Source of the DNA: an uncultured Planctomycetaceae bacterium
Lineage (GTDB): Bacteria > Planctomycetota > Planctomycetia > Planctomycetales > Planctomycetaceae
Direction of reading: 5' to 3'
DNA: 42,243 nucleotides
Assembly: GCA_903921605.1 (NCBI GenBank)
Contig: CAIXQV010000770.1
Location: 1 to 42,243 of the forward strand
The notes beneath the pieces were generated by a model. That model made no database searches and was not told the DNA's origin. It was given only the letters and a program-made list of their open reading frames with translations. Positions 17,312 through 26,621 of the stretch are shown here, in pieces. The translations under genes and the position numbers were made by a program. Numbering within the stretch: position 1 is the first letter of the stretch; each line of letters starts with the position of its first letter.

Positions 17312-17945
17312 GACAACGCTCCTCACTTGAAACGAAGACTTCATTCACTGCAATGAGCATCACAAAGATTGCTCCTTCATCACTTGCAGTTCGTAGATAC
17401 AGAAAAGCAACTGACGTTCCTATCACAAGAAAGAAGTCACAAACCTATTCAAGCAAATAATTTACGACACATAAAGAACACAAGTGCCATTTTGACACCA
17501 ATCAATAAGCCGCAAACAAACCGCCATACTGGCACCGCAGATGAACCTGGCTGCCATAACAGCCGCCTAAACATAATTACCACTCTGCCTGCCCTCGCAG
17601 CGTCAAAGCGATCTCCCAGCAATCGCCAAGGTGACTCGGACAAGGCAGGAACAGGCTGATGAAAATCACCACTGAGTGAACACTGATCTTCGTGCATGCT
17701 GTTGATTTCGTTCGCCCCGCCGTTTTCACGACGTCGGGAAGCACTATGATTGCCTTTGGCGAGGGCACACAGGACCGTTATGCTTCGCAGAGACGTGGCA
17801 TGAGTGGCAAGGATTCGCAATGTCTGACGCCGCGTAGGTCCTCCCGCTCCCGTCCATTTCCAATGAATTTTCTTCCGACCGTTATGGACGCGATGTTTCC
17901 CGAAAGCCTGACGTCGATCAAGTGGCAAGGCACCTAGAGCCCATC
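17312..17945. other. Gap of about 630 bases between divergent hsp20 and the prenyl synthase gene
   Basis: It is AT-rich near 17430-17580. Several frames of 60-160 codons cross it, but none shows recognisable protein character (irregular, Arg/Ser-rich compositions). It must hold the promoters of both divergent genes. I see no CIRCE inverted repeat and no clear sigma-32-type promoter. Confidence 0.55.
17319..17323 (-). promoter_or_regulatory. Shine-Dalgarno site of hsp20
   Basis: AGGAG on the minus strand lies seven bases before ATG 17311. It is stronger than most sites in this window and argues for the shorter hsp20 start and for high expression. Confidence 0.75.
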
Positions 17946-19007
17946 ATGACGAAAACGACCTTTCAGGGTCACTTGGACGACCTTAGAACAATCGTGGAAC
18001 CTGCCCTCAGGTCTGCGTTGTCCCGCGCCGACTGGCCCGACAGCCTTGGATCAGCTGTCGAGTACAGCCTGATGGCTGGAGGCAAGAGGCTTCGACCGGT
18101 CCTGGTGCTTCTGGCGAATGAAGTCTGCGGAGGCTCTGCACAGGCTGCGATGCCTGCCGCCGTCGCAATTGAGATGATCCACACCTACTCGCTCATCCAC
18201 GACGATCTGCCATCAATGGATGACGATGATTTCCGAAGAGGCAGACCGACAAGCCACAAGGTCTTTGGTGAGGCTCTTGCAGTACTGGCTGGCGACTGCC
18301 TGTTGACCTCCGCCTTTGAGACGGTGGCATCCGCTCCCTTGCCCCCTGGACAGATTGTCGAGCTGGTTCGCATTCTCGCGTCGGCCGCTGGCGGAGGCGG
18401 AATGGTTGGGGGACAAGTACTTGACCTTGAGGCAGAGCGAGGATCATTTCTTCGAGCGGAAAACTCGGCGTTGCTTTCAGAAATGACGGCGAATACTGGT
18501 TGCGGCCTCAAAGAAACAACGGTTGCGCAAAAGGCAGTTTTGCCCGGTTCTACTGCGGAAACAAAATCTCCAGGGTCGGCAAATTCAGATTTCGTGACGA
18601 TCGATTCCAACCGAACAGCAGAGACTCGCGTAGTAGAACTCACCAGAATCCATAAAATGAAGACTGGTGCTCTGATTGCAGGTGCTCTGGAACTTGGTGC
18701 AATCTGTGCATCGGCGGATTCTGAAAGCCGAAACCAGCTTCGCCAGTACGGGCACTGCATTGGCCTGGCGTTTCAGATTGCAGATGATTTGCTGGACGTA
18801 ACTGGGGAACAAACAAAGCTGGGTAAGAAGCCCGGTCGTGATGTTGATCTTGGAAAACTAACCTACCCCGGCTTGCTGGGTATTGATGAAAGCCGCAAGA
18901 AGGCGGAACACCTGATTCAAGAAGCGTGTCGCGCTGTTGAAGTGTTTGGGGACCGCAGCAGATGGCTAAAGGATTTGGCCCGATTCATCGTTGAAAGAGA
19001 CCACTAA
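17946..19007 (+). CDS. ispA: Polyprenyl (farnesyl/geranylgeranyl) diphosphate synthase with an internal insertion
   Basis: This 353-residue trans-prenyltransferase condenses IPP with allylic diphosphates. The first Asp-rich motif (DDLPSMDDDD) is at about residue 85, the second (DDLLD) at about 280, and the conserved KRLRP and HKMKTG motifs are present. Family members of this type have about 295 residues. Here roughly 50 extra residues, rich in Ser/Thr/Ala/Asn, lie between LEAERG (about 161) and RIHKMKTG (about 234). The frame stays open through it. Start ATG 17946 is chosen over GTG 17922. The stop TAA overlaps the dxs start by one base, giving a MEP-to-prenyl unit. Chain length cannot be decided from sequence by eye. 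Confidence 0.92.
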   Translation: MTKTTFQGHLDDLRTIVEPALRSALSRADWPDSLGSAVEYSLMAGGKRLRPVLVLLANEVCGGSAQAAMPAAVAIEMIHTYSLIHDDLPSMDDDDFRRGRPTSHKVFGEALAVLAGDCLLTSAFETVASAPLPPGQIVELVRILASAAGGGGMVGGQVLDLEAERGSFLRAENSALLSEMTANTGCGLKETTVAQKAVLPGSTAETKSPGSANSDFVTIDSNRTAETRVVELTRIHKMKTGALIAGALELGAICASADSESRNQLRQYGHCIGLAFQIADDLLDVTGEQTKLGKKPGRDVDLGKLTYPGLLGIDESRKKAEHLIQEACRAVEVFGDRSRWLKDLARFIVERDH

Positions 19008-20899
19008 TGGCATTTGAGATACTCAGTAACGTCCGATCCCCTAAAGATCTGGCCCACTTGACCGACACGGAGCTTGTCAGCCTTTCAGACGAGATTCGCG
19101 AAGCACTGCTCACGATCGTCTCGGACCGCGCGGCTCATTTCGCCAGTAATCTGGGTGTTATTGAACTCAGCATTGCGCTGCACCTGACATTCGATTTTTC
19201 AAAGGATCGTTTGATCTGGGATACTGGTCATCAAATTTATCCGCATAAGCTCATCACCGGTCGATTCGATCAGTTTTCGAGCATACGTCGTCGAGGTGGT
19301 CTTATGGGCTACCCGAATCCTGCAGAAAGCGATTATGACCTTTTCGTAACCGGACACGCGGGCAGCAGCGTTTCAACGGTGCTTGGCATGAAGGCCGCAG
19401 ATGACCTGCTGTTCAAAGATGGCCGCAAAAGCGTGGCCGTGATCGGCGATGGTGCATTGCCATCAGGGATCGTCTTCGAAGCTATGAACAACGCAGCAGG
19501 CCTGAAGAAAGATCTGCTCGTCATTTTGAATGACAATAAGATGGGCATCTGCCCTCGCGTCGGAGGACTGGCCAGCTATCTGGATAAAGCACGAGTCGCC
19601 CCGTTCTACAATGGCTTAAAACGAGATGTTTCATGGTTGCTCAATAAATTGCCCCTCGTTGGTGAATCCACTGAGAAGGTCCTGGGCGGCTTTAAGGATG
19701 CCCTGAAATCGTTTCTGCACGGCGGAATGTTGTTTGAAGAGATGGGCTTTCGTTATATCGGCCCGGTCGACGGCCATGACATCAAATCACTTCGCAGCTA
19801 CCTTGAAATGGTTCGCGATGTAAAAGGTCCAGTTCTCCTGCATGTCTTTACGGAAAAGGGTCATGGCTTCGAGCCGGCGTGTAAAGACCCGGTCAAATTT
19901 CATACGCCGTCGCCATTCAAACGGGATACAGAAAACGAAATAGTTCCGGTGAAGAAGTCATCGGAGATTTCCTACACAGAGATCGTCTCCGAAGCGATTC
20001 ATGATGCCATGAGCGAGGACGAAAAAGTTTGCGTGCTGACCGCTGCTATGTGTGCGGGTAACAAACTGGAACGAATTCGTGACGAATTCCCGGATCGTTT
20101 TTTTGACACCGGGATTTGCGAAAGCCACGCCGTCGCCTTTGCAGGAGGAATGGCGAAGTCGGGAATGAAGCCTATCATCGATATCTACAGCACTTTCCTT
20201 CAGCGAAGCTTCGATCAGATTTTTCAGGAGGTTGCCCTTCAGAACCTGCCGGTCATTTTTTGCCTTGATCGAGCTGGACTGTGTGGCCCGGATGGGCCGA
20301 CTCATCACGGTGTCTTTGACAACAGCTATATGCGAATCTTCCCGAACATGATCGTCACGGCTCCGGGCGATGAGCTGGAAGTTCGACCACTGCTGGAATT
20401 TGCCCTGCAAAGTACCTCACCGGTATCGATTCGGTATCCAAAAACAAAAGTAGAGCAGGTACAGCGTGATGTCGCTCCGATCAGACTTGGGAAGTCTGAG
20501 GTGCTTTCTTGGGGCCAGGATGGGACGATCATCGCCTGCGGCACAATGCTCTCGCAAGCCGTGTCGGCTGCTGAACAATTGATGGCTCTGGGACTTAACG
20601 TAGGAGTCGTCAACGCGAGATTCATCAAACCGATCGACGAAGAAGTGATAGCGAAGGCGGCGGGGACAGGCTTTGTGATTACCATCGAAGAAAACGCAGC
20701 AATGGGTGGCTTTGGAAGTGCCGTCCTGGAAGCGGCCAACCGACTGAGCCTCAACACGGAACGTTTCAGAATTCTGGCAATTCCGGACTCATTCGTTGAA
20801 CACGGCGACCGTGATGAACTTCTGGCCGACCTCGGACTGGATGCTGCGGGCCTTGTTCGCGTCGCTAAAGAACTGAGCCAGCCCGTTGTGGCTGTCTAA
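19007..20899 (+). CDS. dxs: 1-deoxy-D-xylulose-5-phosphate synthase
   Basis: This 630-residue thiamine diphosphate enzyme condenses pyruvate with glyceraldehyde 3-phosphate. It is the entry and main control step of the MEP pathway. Visible features are the WDTGHQIYPHKLITGR and GHAGSS segments, the ThDP/Mg motif GDGALPSG ending in NDNKM (about 147-178), the transketolase pyrimidine-binding segment DRAGLCGPDGPTHHG, and a C-terminal transketolase domain ending near 620. Length is typical. The ATG overlaps the upstream stop (TAATG), indicating translational coupling with the prenyl synthase. Confidence 0.96.
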   Translation: MAFEILSNVRSPKDLAHLTDTELVSLSDEIREALLTIVSDRAAHFASNLGVIELSIALHLTFDFSKDRLIWDTGHQIYPHKLITGRFDQFSSIRRRGGLMGYPNPAESDYDLFVTGHAGSSVSTVLGMKAADDLLFKDGRKSVAVIGDGALPSGIVFEAMNNAAGLKKDLLVILNDNKMGICPRVGGLASYLDKARVAPFYNGLKRDVSWLLNKLPLVGESTEKVLGGFKDALKSFLHGGMLFEEMGFRYIGPVDGHDIKSLRSYLEMVRDVKGPVLLHVFTEKGHGFEPACKDPVKFHTPSPFKRDTENEIVPVKKSSEISYTEIVSEAIHDAMSEDEKVCVLTAAMCAGNKLERIRDEFPDRFFDTGICESHAVAFAGGMAKSGMKPIIDIYSTFLQRSFDQIFQEVALQNLPVIFCLDRAGLCGPDGPTHHGVFDNSYMRIFPNMIVTAPGDELEVRPLLEFALQSTSPVSIRYPKTKVEQVQRDVAPIRLGKSEVLSWGQDGTIIACGTMLSQAVSAAEQLMALGLNVGVVNARFIKPIDEEVIAKAAGTGFVITIEENAAMGGFGSAVLEAANRLSLNTERFRILAIPDSFVEHGDRDELLADLGLDAAGLVRVAKELSQPVVAV

Positions 20900-21056
20900 T
20901 GGCGTTATGCTTAGGAGTCATTTGAAAACAAAAACGTCGGTGAATCATACGCGGACTCGGCCTTTCACGGGGTTACCGACAACCGCCCTCGCAACGTGAG
21001 GTGAGCCAGCAAAAGGTATTGGTCCCCGGACAGGGACTTTCGGCTTGCGGCAAAAT

Positions 21057-21077
21057 GCGAATCCCGAAAAGATTCGC
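21057..21077. promoter_or_regulatory. Small perfect hairpin downstream of dxs
   Basis: GCGAATC at 21057-21063 pairs with GATTCGC at 21071-21077 around a 7-base loop, inside the 271-base gap after dxs. There is no T-run. It may be a weak terminator or part of the leader of the next gene. Confidence 0.4.
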
Positions 21078-21157
21078 CCTGCGCATAACTAATTGAACGA
21101 AAACGGCCGTTCAGGGCAGCGAGTACCCACGCGAGACGTTAATTCGACGAAGGTCAG

Positions 21158-21162
21158 GGAGG
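21158..21162 (+). promoter_or_regulatory. Shine-Dalgarno site deciding a GTG start
   Basis: GGAGG lies eight bases before GTG 21171. It favours this start over the upstream TTG at 21093, and the resulting protein begins directly with a signal peptide. Confidence 0.75.
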
Positions 21163-21170
21163 GTGATACC

Positions 21171-22547
21171 GTGAGTGATTTTGCGGTGCGACGAGCGATG
21201 TTGCTGTCTGCAGCCGGCGTTTTGATGCCGGGTGTTGCTCAGTCGGACGAGAAATCTCTGTCGCCGAATTCGGACGAAGGCATCACTCTCATCGATCCCC
21301 CGGACTCCCAGCGTGTAACGCATGTTCGATATTCCCTACGGATTAAGGGCAAACTGAGCACACCGTCCGCCGCGGGTGCGACAGACTGGGACCTGAACAG
21401 TTCAGCAACGTTTGATTTTGATCAACGCCGTTTTGCCTCAGATTCCATTGGGCAATTAGGTTTTCGGGCAGTTCGTCGATTTCAGCAGGCGGAAACAATC
21501 TCGAAAGTCGGTAAAGAGCACGAGAATGAGGTCAGCCTTCCGCAGCAATCGAGACTCATTCAGGTCTATGGCAGCGAACTGCAGCTTGTTCAACTGAGTC
21601 CCGATGTCCGATTGACTCGTTCTCAGATTGACCTCCTGCAATTTCCCTGCGACCCACTCGCAGTCACCGGCCTCTTGCCAGACAGAAGCCTGAAGGATGG
21701 GAAAGAGAAATGGAACGCGGACGTCTGGGCCGTTGCCATGTTGTCGGGAATTGACGCTGTCGTGACACAGTCTGCAACGTGCGAACTGAAGTCGCTCTCA
21801 GACGAGGAGGCCGTGGTTCTCTTCGAATGTCAGGGGACCGGAGCAATCACAGGATCATCAACGGCTGTCAGCATCAGCGGCGAAATGGTCATTGATCGCA
21901 GGCAATCCTTGATCAAACGCCTCAAAGCCGTCCTGAAGGAGAAAAGAACTCCGGGCACAGTGAGTCCTGGCCTGGACGTTGTGGCGGACATCGAATGGAC
22001 TCAGGAGATCGCGAAGCCTGCGACAGACCTTCCGGAGACAATGCCAGATGCCATGCCGGATGAACGACGCCTGCTTTTGACTCTCGCGACGCCGTGGCGA
22101 GTACTGCTGCTGCATAACCGCAGTTGGCATGTATTTCATGAGACGTCGGAACTGGTCATGCTTCGCATGCTTCACGACGGTGCGCTGCTGGCTCAATGCA
22201 ATATTGCGTCTGCGCCATTGATGGCTGCCGGAAAATTTACCAGTGAGCAGGATTACCTCGCGGATGTGGAGCGAGCACTCAAGGACCGGGCTGGCCGAAT
22301 TGTCACCTCGAATGTTACTCCTGACCAAAACGGCTGGAGAATTCATCACGTTCAGGCCGGCGGAGAAGCAAATAAGAAGACTCTGATCTGGGATTACTAT
22401 CTCTGTTCAACAAAATCTGGTGAACAGATCTCCCTCGTCTTCTCACACGCCGAGGAAGACAATCGCAGCTTCACAGGAGTCCCCGACCAGATGTTGCAAT
22501 CACTGACAATTCGATCAGTTCGACCGAAAATTGCGTTACCACGCTGA
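21171..22547 (+). CDS. Uncharacterised secreted protein
   Basis: This 458-residue protein starts at GTG 21171, where a strong Shine-Dalgarno and a signal peptide (RRAMLLSAAGVLMPGVAQS) coincide. The upstream TTG would bury the signal. The N-terminal half has beta-rich segments and charged loops. The C-terminal 150 residues (from LATPWRVLLLHNRSWHVF to the DQMLQSLTIR end) resemble small PsbP/DUF1795-like domains, with a final SLVFSHAEEDNRSF strand, but this is only a visual impression. There are no cysteine clusters or catalytic motifs. The gene lies alone between dxs and the S41 protease. Function not recognised. Confidence 0.78.
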   Translation: MSDFAVRRAMLLSAAGVLMPGVAQSDEKSLSPNSDEGITLIDPPDSQRVTHVRYSLRIKGKLSTPSAAGATDWDLNSSATFDFDQRRFASDSIGQLGFRAVRRFQQAETISKVGKEHENEVSLPQQSRLIQVYGSELQLVQLSPDVRLTRSQIDLLQFPCDPLAVTGLLPDRSLKDGKEKWNADVWAVAMLSGIDAVVTQSATCELKSLSDEEAVVLFECQGTGAITGSSTAVSISGEMVIDRRQSLIKRLKAVLKEKRTPGTVSPGLDVVADIEWTQEIAKPATDLPETMPDAMPDERRLLLTLATPWRVLLLHNRSWHVFHETSELVMLRMLHDGALLAQCNIASAPLMAAGKFTSEQDYLADVERALKDRAGRIVTSNVTPDQNGWRIHHVQAGGEANKKTLIWDYYLCSTKSGEQISLVFSHAEEDNRSFTGVPDQMLQSLTIRSVRPKIALPR

Positions 22548-22900
22548 GCGAATACCGGAAATCTGTCAAACGCTGCTCAGGAAATAGCCGTTAGCGGCAA
22601 CAGAATCAATATCGGGCAGAGCGTCCAATTGCCAACATTGTGCTTCAGGCCGAGCGGGATTTTCAGACAAGTTGGCCCCGCCGTTTGAGCCATGAGATTC
22701 TCGGACGGACACAAATTGTCAGCCTGAACGCAGATACGCTCTTGCTCAATATTTCACTCGTCCTTTACCATTGGTTTGTCCGACCGTGAAGGATCGATCA
22801 CAATCGTGATCAAGTCTGATAAGTTTAATTTGTATTTTCCGCTGAATCGCGTTCGAAGTTTAGTCCGCTTCGGTCGTGCGTTTGTCTAAGGAAATGTGAT
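22548..22900. other. Gap of about 350 bases before the S41 protease gene
   Basis: No coding content is recognisable. It includes a short palindrome (GATCAC..GTGATC near 22796-22811), AT-rich sequence around 22815-22840, and an AAGGA ribosome site (22888-22892) for the gene at 22901. A promoter for that gene is expected here, but I cannot place it. Confidence 0.5.
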
Positions 22901-24949
22901 ATGACAACGCTGTCTTTTGCCAGACGATCAACTTTTCTGGCGCTGGCTTTTTCCATTCTCGGCAGCAGCAGTATGTCAGCGGCGGAGAAAATCGTCCTGA
23001 CTCCGGACGATGGAAAAACCGCCCAACTGGTTGCTTCAATGGTTTCTTCGCGGCACATCAATCATCCGGAAATCGATGATGTGCTCTCAGAGAAGCTGAT
23101 GAATCGCTACATCGAAATCTGGGATCCGCAGAAACTCTATTTCGTGCAGTCCGACATCGACTCATTTTCTGTCGAAAAGACCTCACTGGACGACAAAATT
23201 CTTAAAGGCGATGTGATTTTCGCTACAACAGTTTTTGAGCGGTTCAAGCTTCGAATGGGTGAACGATCAGGCAAGATCGGTGCGACAATCGACGCCGAAC
23301 ATGACTTCACCGTCGAAGAAGAGATGATCAAAGACCCCGATGATCTGGCATGGGCTGTTGATGAAACAGAACTCGATGAACGCTGGCGGAAGCGGATCAA
23401 GTTTGATCTGCTTATGCTGAAATTGGATGATACGGACCTCACAGAAGCTCGAAAACGCCTGCACACTCGCTATCACACCAATCAGGTCTTTCTTGAGCAG
23501 ACGGAAGCGCACGAAGTTCTGGAACTTTATCTTTCATCAATGACTCACTGTCTCGATCCTCACTCCAGCTACATGTCTCCTCAGACGCTGGCCGATTTCG
23601 AAATCGACATGCGTCTGAAACTGGAAGGCATTGGAGCCCGGCTGAAATACGAAGACGGTTACACGACCGTCGAAGAGGTCATCGAAGGTGGTGCCGCACA
23701 CGCTGATGGTCGACTTACGAAGGGCGACAAAATCATCGGCGTCTCGTCCGATGCCGTGAAAGACTATGTCGACGTCGTCGAAATGAAGTTGACCAAAGTC
23801 GTCGACATGATTCGGGGCAAAAAGGGCACCAAAGTCAAGCTTCAGATCATGAAGGAAGCCGGTGGGATTGAGGACTACGAGCTGACTCGGACCGAGGTCA
23901 AGATCACGGAAGACGAAGTCAAAGGCAAAATTCTTGAATCTGAAGAATGGATTGATGGTCGCAAGTCAAAGGTCGGCATCCTGCAGATTCCGTCGTTTTA
24001 CCGTGACTTTCAGGGTGCGAATCTTGGCGGTGAGTTCAAGAGCACCTCGCGGGACGTGAAGTTAGTTCTCGATGAATTTAAACAGAATGGCGTTGATGTT
24101 CTTGTCGTAGACCTCCGCTGGAATGGTGGGGGTGCTCTTCAGGAAGCGATCGAAGTCTCGGGCTTGTTCATTCCCAAAGGTGCGGTCGTTCAGGTTAAAG
24201 AACCCGGCGACAGCGTTCAGGCTTTTGAAGATGAGGACCCAGAGGTTTACTGGCGGAAACCAATGATTGTGGTCTGTAACCGGTTTTCAGCCTCGGCATC
24301 GGAAATTTTTGCGGGAGCGATCAAGGACTATCGCCGCGGTATCGTTGTTGGTGATCGCACGACTCATGGAAAAGGCACTGTCCAGAATGTCGTGCAGGTT
24401 GCTCAAAATCGCTTGTCACTGCGCCCTGTTGACCGAGGCGCATTGAAGTTGACGATCAGCAAGTTTTATCGAGTCAACGGCGACAGCACGCAGACCAAGG
24501 GCGTAACGTCAGACGTAACCCTGCCGTCACTGCTGAACCATCGTGAAATCGGCGAAGACTCTCTTGATAACGCCCTGGAGTTCGACCGAATCACGCGAGC
24601 AGACTACGTGCCCTTTTCTGCAAGCGTGACTGATGCGATGATTTCGCAGTTGAAGTCTCGCAGTGAAACTCGAGTTGCAGAGGACACAGACTTCGTTCAG
24701 ATCAACAAGCTTATCGCCAAGTATCTTGAGCGTCAGAACGACAAGACGATTTCTCTGAGCGAGAGCGTGTTGCGAGCAGGAGAAGAAGAGCTGAAGCAGG
24801 AGAAGAAGGAAGAAGAAGAGGCCATCAAGCAGGCCACTGGTTCCGGCAAGGACGATATCTTCCCAAATAACTTCTATAATAAAGAGCTTGTGAACATCAC
24901 GCTGGACTACCTTGAACTTGTGAACAGCATGACATCAGCTAAGAAATAG
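22901..24949 (+). CDS. prc: Tail-specific (C-terminal processing) protease, S41 family
   Basis: This 682-residue exported Ser/Lys protease belongs to the Prc/Tsp group, which trims C-termini and degrades periplasmic proteins. A signal peptide (about 1-27) is followed by the long helical N-terminal domain seen in Prc (DPQKLYFVQSDI at about 70). A PDZ domain spans about 240-335, with a YEDGYTTVEEVIEGG strand. The catalytic core has the SASAS serine motif (463-467) and Lys491 in HGKGTVQ. A C-terminal helical domain is rich in Glu/Lys. Length matches E. coli Prc (682). A clear intrinsic terminator follows. Confidence 0.93.
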   Translation: MTTLSFARRSTFLALAFSILGSSSMSAAEKIVLTPDDGKTAQLVASMVSSRHINHPEIDDVLSEKLMNRYIEIWDPQKLYFVQSDIDSFSVEKTSLDDKILKGDVIFATTVFERFKLRMGERSGKIGATIDAEHDFTVEEEMIKDPDDLAWAVDETELDERWRKRIKFDLLMLKLDDTDLTEARKRLHTRYHTNQVFLEQTEAHEVLELYLSSMTHCLDPHSSYMSPQTLADFEIDMRLKLEGIGARLKYEDGYTTVEEVIEGGAAHADGRLTKGDKIIGVSSDAVKDYVDVVEMKLTKVVDMIRGKKGTKVKLQIMKEAGGIEDYELTRTEVKITEDEVKGKILESEEWIDGRKSKVGILQIPSFYRDFQGANLGGEFKSTSRDVKLVLDEFKQNGVDVLVVDLRWNGGGALQEAIEVSGLFIPKGAVVQVKEPGDSVQAFEDEDPEVYWRKPMIVVCNRFSASASEIFAGAIKDYRRGIVVGDRTTHGKGTVQNVVQVAQNRLSLRPVDRGALKLTISKFYRVNGDSTQTKGVTSDVTLPSLLNHREIGEDSLDNALEFDRITRADYVPFSASVTDAMISQLKSRSETRVAEDTDFVQINKLIAKYLERQNDKTISLSESVLRAGEEELKQEKKEEEEAIKQATGSGKDDIFPNNFYNKELVNITLDYLELVNSMTSAKK

Positions 24950-24982
24950 ACCATTTCGATACCCGATCATGGATCGAATCCC

Positions 24983-25023
24983 ACGGCAAGCCAAAGTCTA
25001 CTTTGGCTTGCCGTTTTCTTTTT
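24983..25023 (+). terminator. Intrinsic terminator after prc
   Basis: A perfect 14-bp stem (24983-24996 with 25001-25014) with a 4-base loop is followed directly by TTTCTTTTT. This is a textbook Rho-independent terminator 33 bases after the prc stop codon. Confidence 0.95.
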
Positions 25024-25199
25024 AATCGACAGGTATCAGACTTTCCGTGTGTTGCAAGTCCTGAGATACACCATATCGCGAAGGTTTTCGCCTCCGACAG
25101 GTTTAAAGATTTGACACCTGTTTTCAGGTGACGACCGCCTCTCGGGATCGCTACCCTCCGTTGACATTTCTATTGCGCAGAACTGCTCGGAGACATCGG

Positions 25200-26621
25200 A
25201 TGACATCTGGATTTCCACGAAGGCGTTTTCTTTCCGGCATGGCAGCATCGGCTTTAGCATCGAGCCTGCTTGCGACTGATTCTCTATCGGTTCACGCCGG
25301 AGTGGCCTCAGCTCTCGGCTCTGCAGACCGCTGGAAGGCCGGGGTCGCCAAACGAGTCATCACGCCAGAAACATCGGTGTGGCTGGCTGGATATGGCTCA
25401 AAAAGAGCGCCTGACGGGAAGCTTCACGACCTCTGGATGAAGGCGATCGCCCTGGAGGACCAGTCAGGAAATCGGGCAGTTCTCATTACCAGCGACTTTC
25501 AGGGTGTTCCAAAGGTCATGAGCGACAGAGTCTTCCAGAAAGCGGAAGAACAGTTCCACCTGACGCGATCACAGATCATGTTGACGTTTTCACACAATCA
25601 CTGTGGTCCACGGTTGGGAGACGACTTAATCGACTATTATCCTGTCGACGAAGCTCAAGAGAAACTGGTTGCCGAGTACACAGACCTGATGGTCGACCGG
25701 ACAGTCGAACTCATCGGTGAAGCCCTGAAGAATCTGGCTCCAGCCAGCCTTCAGTTTGGAGACGGAAAAACAACGTTCGCCGTCAACCGCCGCAACAATC
25801 GTGAAGCAGATATTCCGGACCTGTTAGCCAAGGGAAGCCCTCTTGTTGGACCTGTCGACCACACGGTTCCTGTCATGACCGTCACACGCGAAGATGGTAG
25901 TCTGAGTGCGGTGCTATTTGGGTATGCATGCCATCCAACGACGCTCAGCTTTATGACGTGGTGTGGCGACTACCCCGGATTTGCTCAAGTAGAGATTGAA
26001 CAGAACCATCCTGACACCATAGCGATGTTTGTGAATACATGCGGTGGTGACCAGAACCCGCTTCCTCGCCGTACCGTGGAACTCTGTGAGAAATACGGCC
26101 ACATGCTTGCCGTTGCGGTTGAAGACGTTTTGAAGAAGCCTTTGAAGACCATATCCCCCGGCCTACGGACGGCCTTCGAAATGATTGACCTTCAATATCT
26201 GAATGTCGTTTCTCGAGAAGAACTGATGATGCTTGTGAGCGACAGTAACGAACTCAAAGCTCGCTGGGCGAAAAGGCTACTTGCAAAGCTGAAGGCCGGA
26301 GAAGAATTCAAGGATTCCTATCCGTATCCGATCCACGCATGGCAACTTGGCAAAGAGACGCTTTTCGTCGGGATGGGCGCGGAGACTGTTGTGGACTATG
26401 CCTTGCGATTCAAGTCCGAATATGGCGAAGGAACATGGGTCATGGGGTACGCTGACGACATGATCTCGTACATTCCTTCACGACGAGTCTGGGAAGAGGG
26501 TGGCTACGAGGGAGGTTCAAATCTTTACGAATATGGCCGTCCGGCTTTTCGATGGGCGGGAGATATCGAGGATCGAATTGCTGCTTCAGTGCATAAACTC
26601 GTCAAGCAGGTCAAAGAGTAA
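25200..26621 (+). CDS. Neutral/alkaline ceramidase-like secreted protein (Tat signal)
   Basis: This 473-residue protein starts at ATG 25200, preceded by CGGAG. This start gives a twin-arginine signal peptide (PRRRFLSGMAASALASS), suggesting export in folded form. The rest matches the N-terminal catalytic domain of neutral/alkaline non-lysosomal ceramidases: the first strand WKAGVAKRVITP, a zinc-site-like SHNHCGP (about 131), GYACHPTTL (about 241), and NTCGGDQNP. The full-length enzyme usually also has a C-terminal Ig-like domain, which is missing here. Planctomycetes carry many such proteins, and true ceramide hydrolysis is not established for them. The GTG at 25128 is the alternative start. 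Confidence 0.86.
   Translation: MTSGFPRRRFLSGMAASALASSLLATDSLSVHAGVASALGSADRWKAGVAKRVITPETSVWLAGYGSKRAPDGKLHDLWMKAIALEDQSGNRAVLITSDFQGVPKVMSDRVFQKAEEQFHLTRSQIMLTFSHNHCGPRLGDDLIDYYPVDEAQEKLVAEYTDLMVDRTVELIGEALKNLAPASLQFGDGKTTFAVNRRNNREADIPDLLAKGSPLVGPVDHTVPVMTVTREDGSLSAVLFGYACHPTTLSFMTWCGDYPGFAQVEIEQNHPDTIAMFVNTCGGDQNPLPRRTVELCEKYGHMLAVAVEDVLKKPLKTISPGLRTAFEMIDLQYLNVVSREELMMLVSDSNELKARWAKRLLAKLKAGEEFKDSYPYPIHAWQLGKETLFVGMGAETVVDYALRFKSEYGEGTWVMGYADDMISYIPSRRVWEEGGYEGGSNLYEYGRPAFRWAGDIEDRIAASVHKLVKQVKE

Noticed and set aside
17449..17928. Minus-strand open frame of 159 codons between hsp20 and the prenyl synthase gene
   Set aside because: The composition is irregular and there is no domain, no ribosome site and no conservation evidence. 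Its coding potential looks accidental, although its length in a gene-free gap made it worth noting.
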